Shown here: positions 12,467-24,600 of the stretch, one piece after another
How positions within the stretch are numbered: position 1 is the first letter of the stretch
How the letters are laid out: each line of letters opens with the position of its first letter
NCBI RefSeq assembly: GCF_002775205.1
Contig: NC_036456.1
Coordinates: 19,923,976-19,987,975 of the forward strand
Source of the DNA: Xiphophorus maculatus
Lineage: Eukaryota > Chordata > Actinopteri > Cyprinodontiformes > Poeciliidae
DNA length: 64,000 nt
Direction of reading: 5' to 3'
Translations under genes and position numbers: made by a program
The notes under the pieces: model-generated
Told to the model about the DNA's origin: nothing
The model's database searches: none
What the model saw: only the letters and a program-made list of their open reading frames with translations

Positions 12467-15400
12467 GGTTAAGAAGCGTGAAAAAAGTCTGACATTTACT
12501 TTTCAAAAGCTCTTTAGTACCTTCAGCCCTCCTGAGTCAACACTTTCTAGAACCATCTTCCACTGCAATTACAGCTGAGGGACAAATTTATATCCTTTTT
12601 TTCCCCAAAATAGCTCAAGCTCAGGCAGTTTGCAAAGGGAGTGTCTGAGTAGCTCTTTTGACAGGTTTCGATTGGATTTAGACTTTGAATGTGTCTTTGC
12701 TTTTATTTAAATCGCTCCATTGCAGCTCTGAGTGGATGTTTAGTATAATTTTCCTGCTGAAAGGTGAACATTCAACCCAGCATTTTTTGATGGCAGCTTC
12801 TTGCAGGTTTTTCTTCCAAGATTCTCCTATATTTAACTCAACCCATTTCATCCACAAAATAATTAACCAACCGCCAACATGTGATGCAGTTATGTAACTA
12901 GAAGAGTCAATCTGCAGGTTTTTACTTTTCTAAGCTTGATGTATAATAATTTCTGCCAAAATACCGATGCTCTAGCCAGAAAGGATACGACATTATGGAG
13001 TGGAAAGGGACTATTTTAAAAAAACTTCCAGTTTTTGGCATTTTATTGTTGACATCCAAGAAGATAGCTGATCATTGCTAGTCAGACTACATACATAAGG
13101 CGATATATTGACCTTTGACCTTCTAAATAACTAAACCTTTCTGCATGTTGCATTTACATCAAGAATATATTTTAAATGAGTATATGAATATATTTACGCG
13201 TTTTCCATAACACATAAACCTATAATATCATACCTTTAGATTTTATCTTAATGTAAATTTGATTTGATCTGCAAATCACAAGTAACCGGACACCCCAGCC
13301 TTTCCTCCAGTTCTGACGTTCCCCTCATTGCCATGCAGCTATCTGTGGTATTCTCTCTGCCTGCTGCCTCCAACCTTACACCCGTTATCTCTTCAACCCC
13401 TTGTCACTTGTAGATTCCACTTCATAATCTTTGCACTGCTGCAAGCATGACTTGCGGGCCCTCGTCAGACTCCCTGCATGGTTTGGAAAATCCAACCAAC
13501 TCTTCAGGTTTACTCCCTGTCTGGCGTCGCCAACAGTAAAGGAGGAAGACTTATCTTTATTGACGTGGATCAGGCCAATAAAACTAGAGTCATCAGAAAA
13601 CTTCAAGAGTTTCACTGTTGGGTCTGCCAAGGTGCAAACATTTGAAATATTTGCTGTCATTTCAAATGTTAACATTTTGTTTTCTCTCAGTTTTTTTCTC
13701 TGATAGTTCTTGTTTTTTTATAAAGTTGTTCAGCAGAATGAAGTGTTCTAAAAGTAATTTGAGCTTTTTGTAACTTCAGATTTTGTTTGAGAGAAAAGAA
13801 AACTGTCCAAACAAACTTGAATAAGTTAAAAAGTAGTTGTTTCTCTTGTTTAATCATAGATAAACTGTGGTTAATCAGATTATGTGGTTCAATTCCCCCC
13901 TTGCCACACAAAACCTTGATCACTGCCAGGAGAAACTGCTAGTAATCAATCTGAAATCATGAAAGAGACTAAAATCTCAAAGACTATAACATCATACATA
14001 AATTCAAGAACCATACTGCTTTATTGCACCTCTGTAATTTGTAGAAAAAAAGGGCAGAAGCAAACATGGTAGAAGTGCTTACCTAAAGCATATTAAAGCA
14101 TTTATTCAACATTTCCCATCTGGTCTCTGATGTTTCCTCTTATAGATCAGCAGAAGCGTTTAAACTGAACCAAGATGACAGAAAGCCCAAACATCACCAC
14201 ACAGCTGTACCAGTTTTTTCTAGTAAACTTTACAACATTTTCAGGATCCATTATAGTTTATTTCCCTTCTTTTTGATATATTTGAAGGTTTGTTTTCAGC
14301 TCTTCGTGCCTGAGTGACTAATGACCTTTTCTTTAGTTAACATAATTAGCTGCTCCGTCTATTGATGCTGTATTGCACCAAGTAATAGTTCATCACCACT
14401 AAATTCATTGTCACGTTGGTTGAAACGTCACAAATGTATGAATGAAGTTGGATTTGTACACAAAAACATAAAATGTGAAGATTATTGTAAAAAAAAAAAG
14501 TTTAACCAAACATTTTATGATTTATCTGCAAAAGTGTTTCAACAATAGTCTTTACATTATACATTTTTAATAAATGTACTATCTTAATGTGGAAAGAGGA
14601 AAAAATTAATCATGAATCCAGAAAAATATACCGTACTACCTCAAGTTTGAAATTGTTTTGCATGTTACTAAATGAAATGTGCATTTGATTATCTGCAATT
14701 TGTCAAGTGTTATAGATATTCCTGCTGTTTTGTGAAACATTTACAACTTTTCCACAACCATGAGAAAGACCAAAGAGTTTTTAAAATACACCAAAGAGAG
14801 GAAGAGGCCGATCCAGAAAATTAAGTGAGAAGATGACATAATCACTTTTCTAAATTAATGGCCAAGAGTGATTTATTTATTCATTTATTTATTTACTTTT
14901 TGCCCAAGTCATCTTTTGGTAAAAAATAACTTATGCCATCATTTTGGGAAGGTTATGATTTGGAAAGGAGATACTTGCTCCATACACATCTTCACTTAGA
15001 AAATCATGTGGAAGGTGAGGGATTAGTCCACAACTACACAGCCAGATCCTGTTAATGATTTGGAAGCAGAGAAGACCACAGTTACCATAGAAACGGTCCA
15101 TTTTAAATTGGCCAATGAACATCTACATTCAGAGACGGCTTGAAGAAGTTAATTTGATTATGTAGTGGATATGTAATCGATATTATCTCCCACTATGTTA
15201 AAATGAAACGACCATATTAAACGGTTAATTTATTTTTAAGTGAACAAAATCAGAAAGAGTCAATTATTCAACCTCACTGAACCAACAATTTTATTTTACA
15301 AGATTATTCAAAATTCTTACTGAATGATTCAATAGTTGATATTTTTTAGTGTAAAGTTCAGTTTATCAGCGCATCTCTTAGTGAGAAATTATAGCTTCAC

Positions 15401-15561
15401 AGGCTTTGAGAGGTGAAAAGAAATCCTACTGGTAGAGACTTTATATTTATATAAGTGATTCAGTCTTTTAGCTACAGACAAAATCCGTCCACTTGAAGAC
15501 TTCAGAAGAAAGAATAAAGTCTTACCAAAACCAACCAAACTCTGGATCTGGAGTAGTTTTT
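12467..15561. other. Intergenic with repeat scraps
   Basis: No host gene recognised. The piece 12660-12850 resembles a fish DNA-transposon-like repeat of which other fragments occur in the GVIN introns. A possible LINE reverse-transcriptase scrap is listed separately. The rest is AT-rich; a TTTATT-rich run lies at about 14870-14900. Confidence 0.4.
13385..13675 (-). pseudogene. Possible LINE reverse-transcriptase fragment
   Basis: A 96-codon minus-strand frame contains VKLLKFSDDSSFIGLI, which resembles the K-F-A-D-D-T motif region of L2/Rex-type LINE reverse transcriptases, with the conserved alanine replaced by serine. The sequence on either side does not continue the domain convincingly. 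It could be a short, worn fragment or a chance likeness. Confidence 0.3.
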
Positions 15562-17429
15562 TCAACTGACTGAAAGCTCTCCGGTCCAGTAGGCTTGATG
15601 CACAACATGAAGAGGTCCAGCTGTCCTGCGGGCCTCAAACGTCTCATCTGTCAAGAAATCAACAGAACCAGCTGGTTGAAATGGAACTGCTCTAATGCAT
15701 TAATCATAAAGTTTTTGATGTATTATTTTATGAAGCGTTCAGTAACCTGTCTCTGGATGGCCGTGGTTCTTCACTCCAGCCAGTCCTGAGCAGTCAGTGT
15801 TGCAGCATTCACACAGAGCGCTGTCTCCCTCTATGGACCGCCATCTGAATAACAGAAAAAAAATTCTCCAAAAGCATCTTTCAACAAAATAAATATACAC
15901 TGGTAGATTTTAGGCTGAACTGAGAAAGAATAAAGAAGTTAGACTAAACTAAATATTATAAACAGTTCAGTGACCTGAATTTGGGTTTGTGGAAGAAACA
16001 GGCTTTATTATGACGGCTTGGAGACTTTTGTTTCAAAGTGGCTCTAAGATGGCAGCTTATGAACATCTAGGGAAAAAAAAGATATGTTTACTATATATGT
16101 TCATATTATAATTACAACAGCAAATTTTATCTACCTGCTCTGGAGATGTTTGGTTGAAATTAAACATTTTGAAGCTGAAGCAAAGTCTGTTAGCTTGATC
16201 CCGAAGCAGGAATCTGGAGGAAGAATCTGGCAGTAAACTGTCCATCATGCATCTGTAGCAGAGCAGCTCACATTACAGAAACATACCAGCTTACAAGAAT
16301 GATCAAGTCCTCCTCTAAAATTTCAAAATTGTTTGTTGGAAAATACTTTCTTTGTAGTACTGTGTAACGGAAAACAAGCAGCTACACAGTAACTTTATCC
16401 TACATATAGAGCAAAGGTGTTAAAATGTATTTGGTTTATAAAGTTCTAGCAAAAAGTACAAATATCCTCATTAGAGTGAATGTCAAAGTTTGGAGTTTTA
16501 ATGATTTAATCTATTTCATGGAACATTAAACCCAAAAACAAGTTTAGACTTCAAAAGAATATCATAAAAAGATTTGGGTCCACATATGGGATTTAAATAT
16601 CCATCCACATTAATATCTGGTTAAATTATTAAGCTAACTAATTGGTTAACTCTACGAAGCTAAGAACATAAAGATTAAGCCTGTATGTCCCTTGTTTTTG
16701 TTAGTTTTCATTATAAAATGAAAACCACAACAAACAGAATAAATTCAAATGCAATATGTTACATAAAAGACAATCATTTCACATTCAGAGAGTAGAAATA
16801 ACCTTCATTGTCCCTCAGTGGGATATAGCTGGCAAGCTTAGATTTTTAAATTTAGCTACTATCTTGTAATGTTGCTTTGATTCATGCAAACTGACCCATG
16901 GTTGGAGATAAACTTGTATCTCGGCCGTGAGAGAAGGTCTGGCTTCAGTGTAGCAACACAGGAGTCAACATAAAGAGTGAGGGAAGGATGCAGCGGCACC
17001 TCTACACGGGCCTCCAAAAACCCTGCTTCCCCCTGCTGGTAAACTGAGGAACTGCGATGAGAGGTGCAGCTTTCTGTCAGAACAAAAACATTTTATTTCA
17101 GCCGCAGGTTCAGGTTGTGAAGATGCAACAATCATAGATATCAATGTCAGAGTGTATATACAACATATGGAGTCTAAATTCAATAAAATAATTGTACTTG
17201 TCATTATGGAAAGGGAGAAATGTAGAAGGTCAAAAGCCCCAATGGTAGAAGTCATTGGAACCCAGGTTGGTGCTATTGGTTCTCCATGGACTCTCTGCTT
17301 CCTGTTTTCAAAAAGATTATTCCCCCCCATCCCCATCAACAATAATAAAATCTACATAAACAACATAAAGCCATCCATCTCACCTTTTATAATGGCATTC
17401 TACAGGTATGACAATGGTTTGCCCTCGAA
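15562..17429 (-). CDS. ZP3-like zona pellucida glycoprotein, 3' seven exons (5' end missing)
   Basis: Seven exons on the minus strand, in transcript order: 17429-17384, 17301-17198, 17073-16896, 16252-16135, 16066-15975, 15844-15747, 15647-15562 (stop TGA). All introns are GT-AG and every splice phase matches, giving 240 uninterrupted codons. The product shows the ZP module of egg-envelope ZP3: IPVECHY, then PTWVPMTSTIG, YQQGEAGFLEARVEV, YVDSCVATL, NHGCMMDSLLPDSSSRF, ISCHLRAT, NKACFF, W-x-S-I-E-G and CECCNTDC, which matches the ZP-C cysteine pattern. Family proteins are secreted and polymerise into the egg coat. The signal peptide and first half of ZP-N are absent: DNA homologous to GVIN flanks begins about 5 bases upstream of the first exon. 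The last exon is short, with no obvious transmembrane tail. An L2-type LINE tail lies in the intron near 16795-16830. Either a 5'-truncated gene or one whose first exons lie elsewhere. Confidence 0.85.
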
Positions 17430-17433
17430 CTAT

Positions 17434-18110
17434 AAATAAATAAATAAACTCGCTCAAAGATCAGAATGTTTCCTCGTATGTTGCACAGATGGCCAGAGAT
17501 GATGAATATTATGGAATTCTCAAGAACTGTAATTTAATAGTAAAACAATCAATGCTGTTTAGATCATTATTAGTCTACTAATAAATAAGATCTCAATCTG
17601 TATCCGACTGTTGGGGATTAAAACAAAGTTGATGCACTGGAATGAGTTAAAATAAAAATACAAATAAAAATAATAGTTTTAGTGTAGCTGGTTGGATTCG
17701 GACCAAGTATATTTTAATAATCATATGATTGCCTTTTTATCAGCAGCATACAAACAGAGCTCTTCTGTAAATTACTCAAGTTTGCCTTTTTCAGTTATAA
17801 ATTACCTTGATGATAGTTAAAGAGTCAACCTCAAACAGAAAAACTAAAGCTAAAGTTGATGTTATTGAACTGATGCAGGTTTCCTCAAGCTTATAGTTCA
17901 ATCTGCCAAGTACTTTTATGCAGAGTTACAAATTAGAATAATTTCAATGAGGAAGTTAAATATCAAGCTTTCATTCTCAAGTTAGGAAACCTGTTAAGAA
18001 GGAAGATCATACCATTGATTGTGTTGGGGATTTACCCCAGACCCATGGAGGAAAAGGACTGAACTGCAAACAGAACAAGGAACTGCTAAATAACTCAATT
18101 AAAACATTTT
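17434..18110 (+). repeat. GVIN upstream repeat unit, copy 1
   Basis: The first of several copies of the DNA that precedes GVIN genes. Landmarks are 'ggccagagatgatgaatatt' at about 17489, the 'gatgcaggtttcct' piece near 17875, and 'gttggggatttaccccagac' at about 18024-18043 followed by AACAAGGAACTG. The same order recurs wholly or partly at 27.88-28.21, 29.66-30.17, 50.25-50.95 and 52.40-52.92 kb. It has no open frame and probably moved with the genes during tandem duplication. Confidence 0.85.
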
Positions 18111-18950
18111 ACTAATTAAAATAAAACAATGCTAACCTCGCTAAAGCTGCTATAAACAGTATCATGTGATTTTTCATGTTTGCTGGAGAGACCAGACATA
18201 GAATCAGAGGAAGGACCATTAATCAAGTCAGACAATTTTACATTTGTTTCTGCTCTTTCCTGGAGATTTTTCTGTTTTATCTCTCAGTTTTTCAGCTCCA
18301 CCTTTTGGTTTAGAAGTTTACTTTTGCCGCTCCATCTTCACTACTAATTAATGTCTGTGGTTGGTAGGTAATTTCACAGGAATTACATGATGACATTCTT
18401 GTGTGTAATTACATGAGTGAGCAAACACCTTATTTGTAACACTCAAACGTGTCAAACCCAAAAAGGGTTTAACCAGCAGAACAAATAAAAAAATATTTAG
18501 CAGTCAAGCAACTAAAAATTCAATGCACAATTGTTCCATGATTAATTTATTCTGTTGTTTGGCATTATCTGTGTTCTTTGATTATTGAGCATTGTTTCCC
18601 AATTCCACTGCACATTTGAAATTTAAATTAGGTCAGTAATAAACCAAATAACATTCAAATACTCCTGTTCATCTGTGCAATTTAAGACAAAACAAGTCTA
18701 ATTAATATTATTTCTTCATTTGACATTTTGTTGCAATAATGATTTTTTTTTGTTGCTTTCTTTAGTTAGATAAAATTTTTACAATTATGTTGAATCTATT
18801 CACGGTTTTTGTTCTATTTGTTTTTTTTTTGTTGTTTTTTTTTACCTTTGATTCCCTGAAAAACTGTCATCAGATTTCAACATGATTAAACAACTCTGTG
18901 CTATAAGTGAGAATAATGTTCTTAACTTAACAGCTTGGATCCAGTTGAAT

Positions 18951-19057
18951 CCAAAAGTGAAAGAAGAATCAAGAATAAAACAGAAGTCGGCTGCTGATCA
19001 GATCTCAGACAGAACTGCTGCTCTACAGAATCACAACGCTACACAACTTCCTTCAAG
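18951..19057 (+). promoter_or_regulatory. Decayed GVIN promoter and non-coding first exon (copy C)
   Basis: Aligns with the promoters of genes A and B. The IRF-like motif survives as AAAAGTGAAAGA (18953-18964), but the TATA box TATAAAAGG of A and B is replaced here by AATAAAACA. The first exon aligns through 'ctgctgctctacagaatc' to TTCAAG at 19057, followed by GT as the donor where A and B have GC. Loss of the TATA box fits the pseudogene state of copy C. Confidence 0.6.
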
Positions 19058-19149
19058 GTTGGTGTTTAGATTATGTTAATAAAGCATCTCTTTATGAAGT
19101 CAATTTTGTACAATTTATTATTAAATGGTGGAAAAGTAGATTATACTGA

Positions 19150-21757
19150 TTACATACAGTAATTAAATTATATGTTTTGTTTGTTTTTTTACAATCTGGA
19201 AGCAGAAAATATATCGGTTTTCTTACATTTACTACGTATAATACAAATATTTCTTATGACTTGCTTCAATAGTGAAATTTTGTTTTCTCTTTAATTTTAA
19301 GGTAAATTATTTTCAGTCTTGGAGGATTTTCTCTGTTAGGATTTTTGCTCTGTCTTTGTCAGATATTGATGTTTTTGTATAATTGACAGTCTTCACCATC
19401 ATATATTTAACTGCTTCATCCTAAATTCTTTCATTTTATTAAATTATTATTTTAAAATTCACTATATAACTAAAATCATACAACATTACATTTCATGGAT
19501 CATATTGGAAACTATTTGCTTCATCCAGTGATCAGAGGTTTAACTGCAGCTGGTTCTACAAACATGTAATTCAGTCTCAAATCTGTTTCAGCAATAGCTG
19601 CATCAATAAAATAACATAAATACTTGATCATTTCTTTCAAATCTACTTTAGCTTTAAGGGCTTTATAGGTTTGCTACAGGCAGTCATGCTTGAAAAACAT
19701 TCATCTGGTCATCTATAAATATTAAGGAAGTTAGTATTAATATTGTTTTGTTTTTTTCACACAGGCTGATGCCATCATGTGGAGACAGTAGAGCAAAAAT
19801 AATCTACACTAAACTTGCGTGTCCATCACACTCCTGATGGTAAAATGGAGGTCTTGACTCTGATCTCTATCTATATATATTTATACACCGCAGTGCTGCT
19901 GTTGAGCCTCTTCGACTCACATAAACCCCAGAATCAAACCTGTCAGAGTCCAAAAGGAAGCCCAAGAAGAAGAAAAAGTAAGCCTAGTGCAACACCTAAA
20001 CACACTTGTGAATACAAAAGTCTGCAACGCATTTAGTTTCACTCAATACAAAAAGAAAAAACAACAATAAATAGACGTACATTAAAATGGAAGCAAATTA
20101 ACTTTTTAAAATGAAGATTAGCTGAATGAAAGTCAAACTATAAATGCAGAGGAAACTGGAAGTAATAAATTAGATCAGATATTTTGCATTGATGGCTCAC
20201 TATTGACAATGCTCTACTGATTATAAATATGTTAAAACACATCAGTTCAAAAATGATGAAGAATTCATGGACATGCAAAACTGGAAAGACAGAAATGTGG
20301 AGAGTCATATATATATATATATATATATACTGTAAGTGCATTCTTTTATCATTAAATAATTAATAAATTTTACCTTATTTGTTTATTTTTATGCAGTTCA
20401 GAATTTATTAATTACATTTATTTCTTTAATGTAATTAAATAATTATATATATAATTTAATTATATATATATATAATTAAATTATATATTTTGTTTGTTTT
20501 TTACAATCTGGAAGCAGAAAATATATCGGTTTTCTTACATTTACTACGTATAACATAAATATTTCTTATGACTTGCTTCAATAGAGAAATTTTGTTTTCT
20601 CTTTAATTTTAAGGTAAATTATTTTCAGTCTTGGAGGATTTTCTCTGTTAGGATTTTTCCTCTGTCTTTGTCAGATATTGATGTTTTTGTATAATTGACG
20701 GTCGTCACCATCATATATTTAACTGCTTCATCCTTACAGGAATTACACAGGAATTCTTGCATTTTATTAAATTATTATTTTAAATTTCACTATATAACTA
20801 AAATCATACAACATTACATTTCATGGATCATATTGGAAACTATTTGCTTTCATCCAGTGATCAGAGGATTAACTGCAGCTGGTTCTACAAACATGTAATT
20901 CAGTCTCAAATCTGTTTCAGCAATAGCTGCATCAATAAAATAACATAAATACTTGATCATTTCTTTCAAATCTACTTTAGCTTTAAGGGCTTTATAGGTT
21001 TGCTACAGGCAGTCATGCTTGAAAAACATTCATCTGGTCATCTATAAATACTAAGGAAGTTAGTATTAATATTGTTTTGTTTTTTTTCACACAGGCTGAT
21101 GCCATCATGTGGAGACAGTAGAGCAAAAATAATCTACACTAAACTTGCGTGTCCATCACACTCCTGATGGTAAAATGGAGGTCTTGACTCTGATCTCTAT
21201 CTATATATATTTATACACCGCAGTGCTGCTGTTGAGCCTCTTCGACTCACATAAACCCCAGAATCAAACCTGTCAGAGTCCAAAAGGAAGCCCAAGAAGA
21301 AGAAAAAGTAAGCCTGCTGCAACACCTGCACACACTTGTGAATACAAAAGACTGCAACGTATTTAGTTTCACTCAATACAAAAAGAAAAAAAAACAACAA
21401 TAAATAGACGTACATTAAATTGGAAGCAATTTAACTTTTTAAAATGAAGATTAGCTGAATGAAAGTCAAACTATAAATGCAGAGGAAACTGGAAGTAATA
21501 AATTAGATCAGATATTTTGCGTTGATGGCTCACTATTGACAATGCTCTGCTGATTATAAATATGTTAAAACACATCAGTTCAAAAATGATGAAGAATTCA
21601 TGGACATGCAAAACTGGAAAGACAGAAATGTGGAGAGTCATATATATATATACTTTAAGTGCATTCTTTTATCATTAAATTATTAATAAATTTTACCTTA
21701 TTTGTTTATTTTTATGCAGTTCAGAATTTATTAATTACATTTATTTCTTTAATTCAA
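19150..21757 (+). repeat. Tandem duplication of 1.33 kb containing a coding exon
   Basis: The segment from about 19165 to 20440 is repeated at about 20480 to 21757 with a constant offset of 1,330 bases over the exon and only a few differences. Each copy includes the acceptor, both upstream ORFs, start codon, exon and donor of GVIN coding exon 1. The junction lies in AT palindromes at about 20436-20485 (TATATATAATTTAATTATATA-type), a plausible site of breakage. Alternating AT runs near 20309 and 21642 differ in length. Confidence 0.9.
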
Positions 21758-22649
21758 GATTTATTTATTTGAAAGAGGACAAAAGCAGAGCATTTCTAAA
21801 AAATATATTTCTAGCTAAATAGGTCAGACAAAAGTTCACCTTTGTCTGCTCACAGAATAACCTGTGGGGTTTTTGCAAAGCTGTTAATGTAAATTAACAA
21901 CTTCTCAGGGTTGCTCATCAGATTTGGGGACAAAACTTTTGACATGTTGATTATTGTTTTTACAGTAATCTTTTTAGCAGAGTGCCAACATTCAAATGTC
22001 CATATCTTCTTAATTTATTTCATTTCCATGTGCTTGGCATCATTAGAAAGCTTAAAATCCACACTTTTAGAATCTAAATAACTCAAAAAAGGTCCAAGGA
22101 TAAATTGCTGGTTTTGACATTTTAGCACAACCAGTGAAGAATGCTACACATGATTTTAAAATTAAACTGAAATATTTTCAATGCATTCCTGTTATTTGGT
22201 GCATTCATTGAAAACACATCCCTACATGTTTATAACTCAATTTAATTAATTTGTTCCTCTGCTCAGACCAGCGAGCAGCAAATCTTACACATTGTGTTTC
22301 TGATCCATTTCTGTGTCTTGGATTCCAGATCCTTCCCACAAGATCACAGGATCTAGTACTTTCCCCCTTTTACTATTTTATATCTTGCAGAATAAACACA
22401 GACATTTGACAATTATGGGTTTTTTTTGTGAGTTTCTAGACTTAAAGTCAAAACTGAACAACATATTTGGTTAATAGCACAGCCTCATTCTGCATATTAG
22501 GCAAAGATTACAGCCTGGATGTACAAAACTAGTGAAAGATTAACCTAAAATATTTGCTGCAATTTTATATATAATATACAGTATATAAGAAACTGACTCA
22601 GTACTTTTGGAGTCAGTGCTCCAAAGTACTAATTTGGGAGGCTTAATGT

Positions 22650-22956
22650 CAGTAAAAGGAGGATTTTTCAGATTGTCAAGTGATGTGGAGTTTTGATGAT
22701 TATACTGAGCCCTTTGTGACAACTGAGGATGAAGAATCTGCATCTTCACATCCCAGACGAACCTCTTCTCTTTCCAGGGGATGAAGACGCAGACCTGCAG
22801 GAGGGTGTTGGACTCCCAGCATGTGAAAGGTCTGACCTTGAGGAGGGAGTGCCAAGAAAACCCAAGATCATCCCAATTCCCCATGCTGGAGATTTTAGTT
22901 TAACAGTAACAATAAATAAAGTTACCTTTAAAATTAATCACACAAGTGACATCTAG
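22650..22956 (+). other. Coding-like fragment, unassigned
   Basis: Inside intron 1 of pseudogene C there is DNA absent from A and B. A start at 22683 opens 33 codons of an acidic peptide (begins MWSFDDYTEPFVTTEDEE, ends in a stop just after a run of four G). A one-base shift at that G run joins an open frame that continues to 22956 (DEDADLQEGVGLPACERSDL). The composition looks protein-like in both parts, suggesting a decayed exon or retrocopy of an unknown gene. I do not recognise it. Confidence 0.25.
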
Positions 22957-23569
22957 ACATAACAGCAGACTTAAACTTCAATAAAATAAATCTGGCTGTG
23001 TGTGTTATTTTTGTCTCCTGCAAACTTTGATTTAATTCTACGTCTTTTTTTATCTAATCATAAGAAATCATAGTCAGACAGAAAGAGTCATGAAACAGGA
23101 AGAGCAGGTTTCCTGGAAAAAGAGGAAGTAAGTTCCCAGCTTGAAGATTTATAAAAAAAATTAGTTGAGATTATTCCTTATTTCAATGTAAGAAAGTGTT
23201 AAAGAATGAAATCTAAACATTTTGAGTAATTGGATAAGACCCAAAGTAAAATACTTATATTAATATTGGTTTAATTATAATAATACTTACACTTATACAC
23301 TTGTGGAAATACTTACAAGTAAAACAAGTAACTGTAACTTTGGTATCAAATAATTACAATAATAGATTATTCTTGGTTTCTGTTCAGAAGAACATCTGTA
23401 ATAACTCACATTAAGATTATAATAAGAGTAACTAATAAGTTATGGTTATCATAATATTATAAATTCATGCTAAATCAAAGAAACTAAAAAAGGATAGATG
23501 TGATTTTGACATTGAACTTGAGATGGTGTAAAACCTGTAACTGCGATTAAAGATCACTGATGTGTTGGA

Positions 23570-24600
23570 GATGGTAGGTAAAAGGTGAAAGGTTAAGGGA
23601 AAAAGGGGAACTAACAGGAGAGCAGAGATGATCAACACCTTACTTGGAAACAGATTGTTGAACAACGTAAACTTTTTTTTAAAAAAAGGTCATGCGGGCA
23701 ATGAATGTAGGAGGACCATTGAGCAACCTTGAAACATTAGCACAGACATCAGGAAATGTTTCTAAGACAGTGATGGATATGAGATCTTCTGTCTAAGCAG
23801 ACAGCCAATGAAACAAGACCAGCATCAGTGTTAGCCAATACAAACGCACCAAAAGAGTGGATAAATCCTATAAAAGGTGAGTGCAAAAGAGGAACCTTTG
23901 GTTGGATCCTCCAGGCAGCTTCAAGCCAAGATCGAGATGGACAAAGAGCTCTGCAGCTGAAGAAGAGCCGGGGCCACAGACCCGAAGACTGTCCTGTGCA
24001 TGGGGACCAATCCGTCAGCCCTGCAACATGTGGCTTCAAATCACACTTCTCTCATCAGCTGGGTTCAGACCCCAAACATGAAGACAAAGAACAAAGACAA
24101 AGAAGAAGAACTGTGACCTTCCTTCCATGAAGTCAGCTTGTCTACATCTCAATGGACCAGAAAAATCGTGAGACAAGATGAAGGGAGATTCAGAGCTTCA
24201 AGACAAGAAGCTGAGGAACGCTACACACATGAGGAAGCCACCCTAAGACCCAAGACCTGCCGCTCTAAGTCAGTACTCTTCCTGCCAGAACCTAAGTCCT
24301 GTGTGACCTCACCAGCTATGTGGAGAAGAAGCTAATCAGACGAAACTGAGATCCCTGCCTTCGTCGATCAACATCCTCTTCCTCCTGCTGCAACACCTTC
24401 TTCATCATCAGGCCAGATCTGGGGTTCGAAACGCCAAACTCCATCCGTCTCTCTCAAAGGTTCCCTTTTTAGTTGTCAGTGTCAGCATTAGGGAAAGAGA
24501 CTAGATGATTGATTTTACTTATTTGATTATTTCTGCTACTAAATTAAGCTGTACTGACCCTTGCAAAAATGTCTTATTAATAAAATATTTAGCATAAAGA
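23570..24600 (+). mobile_element. Possible solo LTR or other promoter-bearing insert
   Basis: This lies in a roughly 2 kb stretch of intron 1 of pseudogene C with no counterpart in genes A or B. It has a TATA-like CCTATAAAAGG at 23869-23879, a GC-richer transcribed-looking middle, and an AATAAAATATTT polyadenylation-like site at about 24579. That spacing resembles U3-R-U5 of an LTR, but no clear TG...CA ends, target duplication or second LTR were found. Confidence 0.25.

Noticed and set aside
16965..17342. Single 125-codon minus-strand ORF as the ZP3 coding unit
   Set aside because: It reads through an intron; the ZP3 frame requires splicing at 17198/17073, after which the downstream exon is in a different frame.
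23749..24335. ORFs of 65-100 codons on both strands
   Set aside because: No family motif, overlapping frames on both strands, inside an insert missing from the paralogues; more likely part of a repeat.
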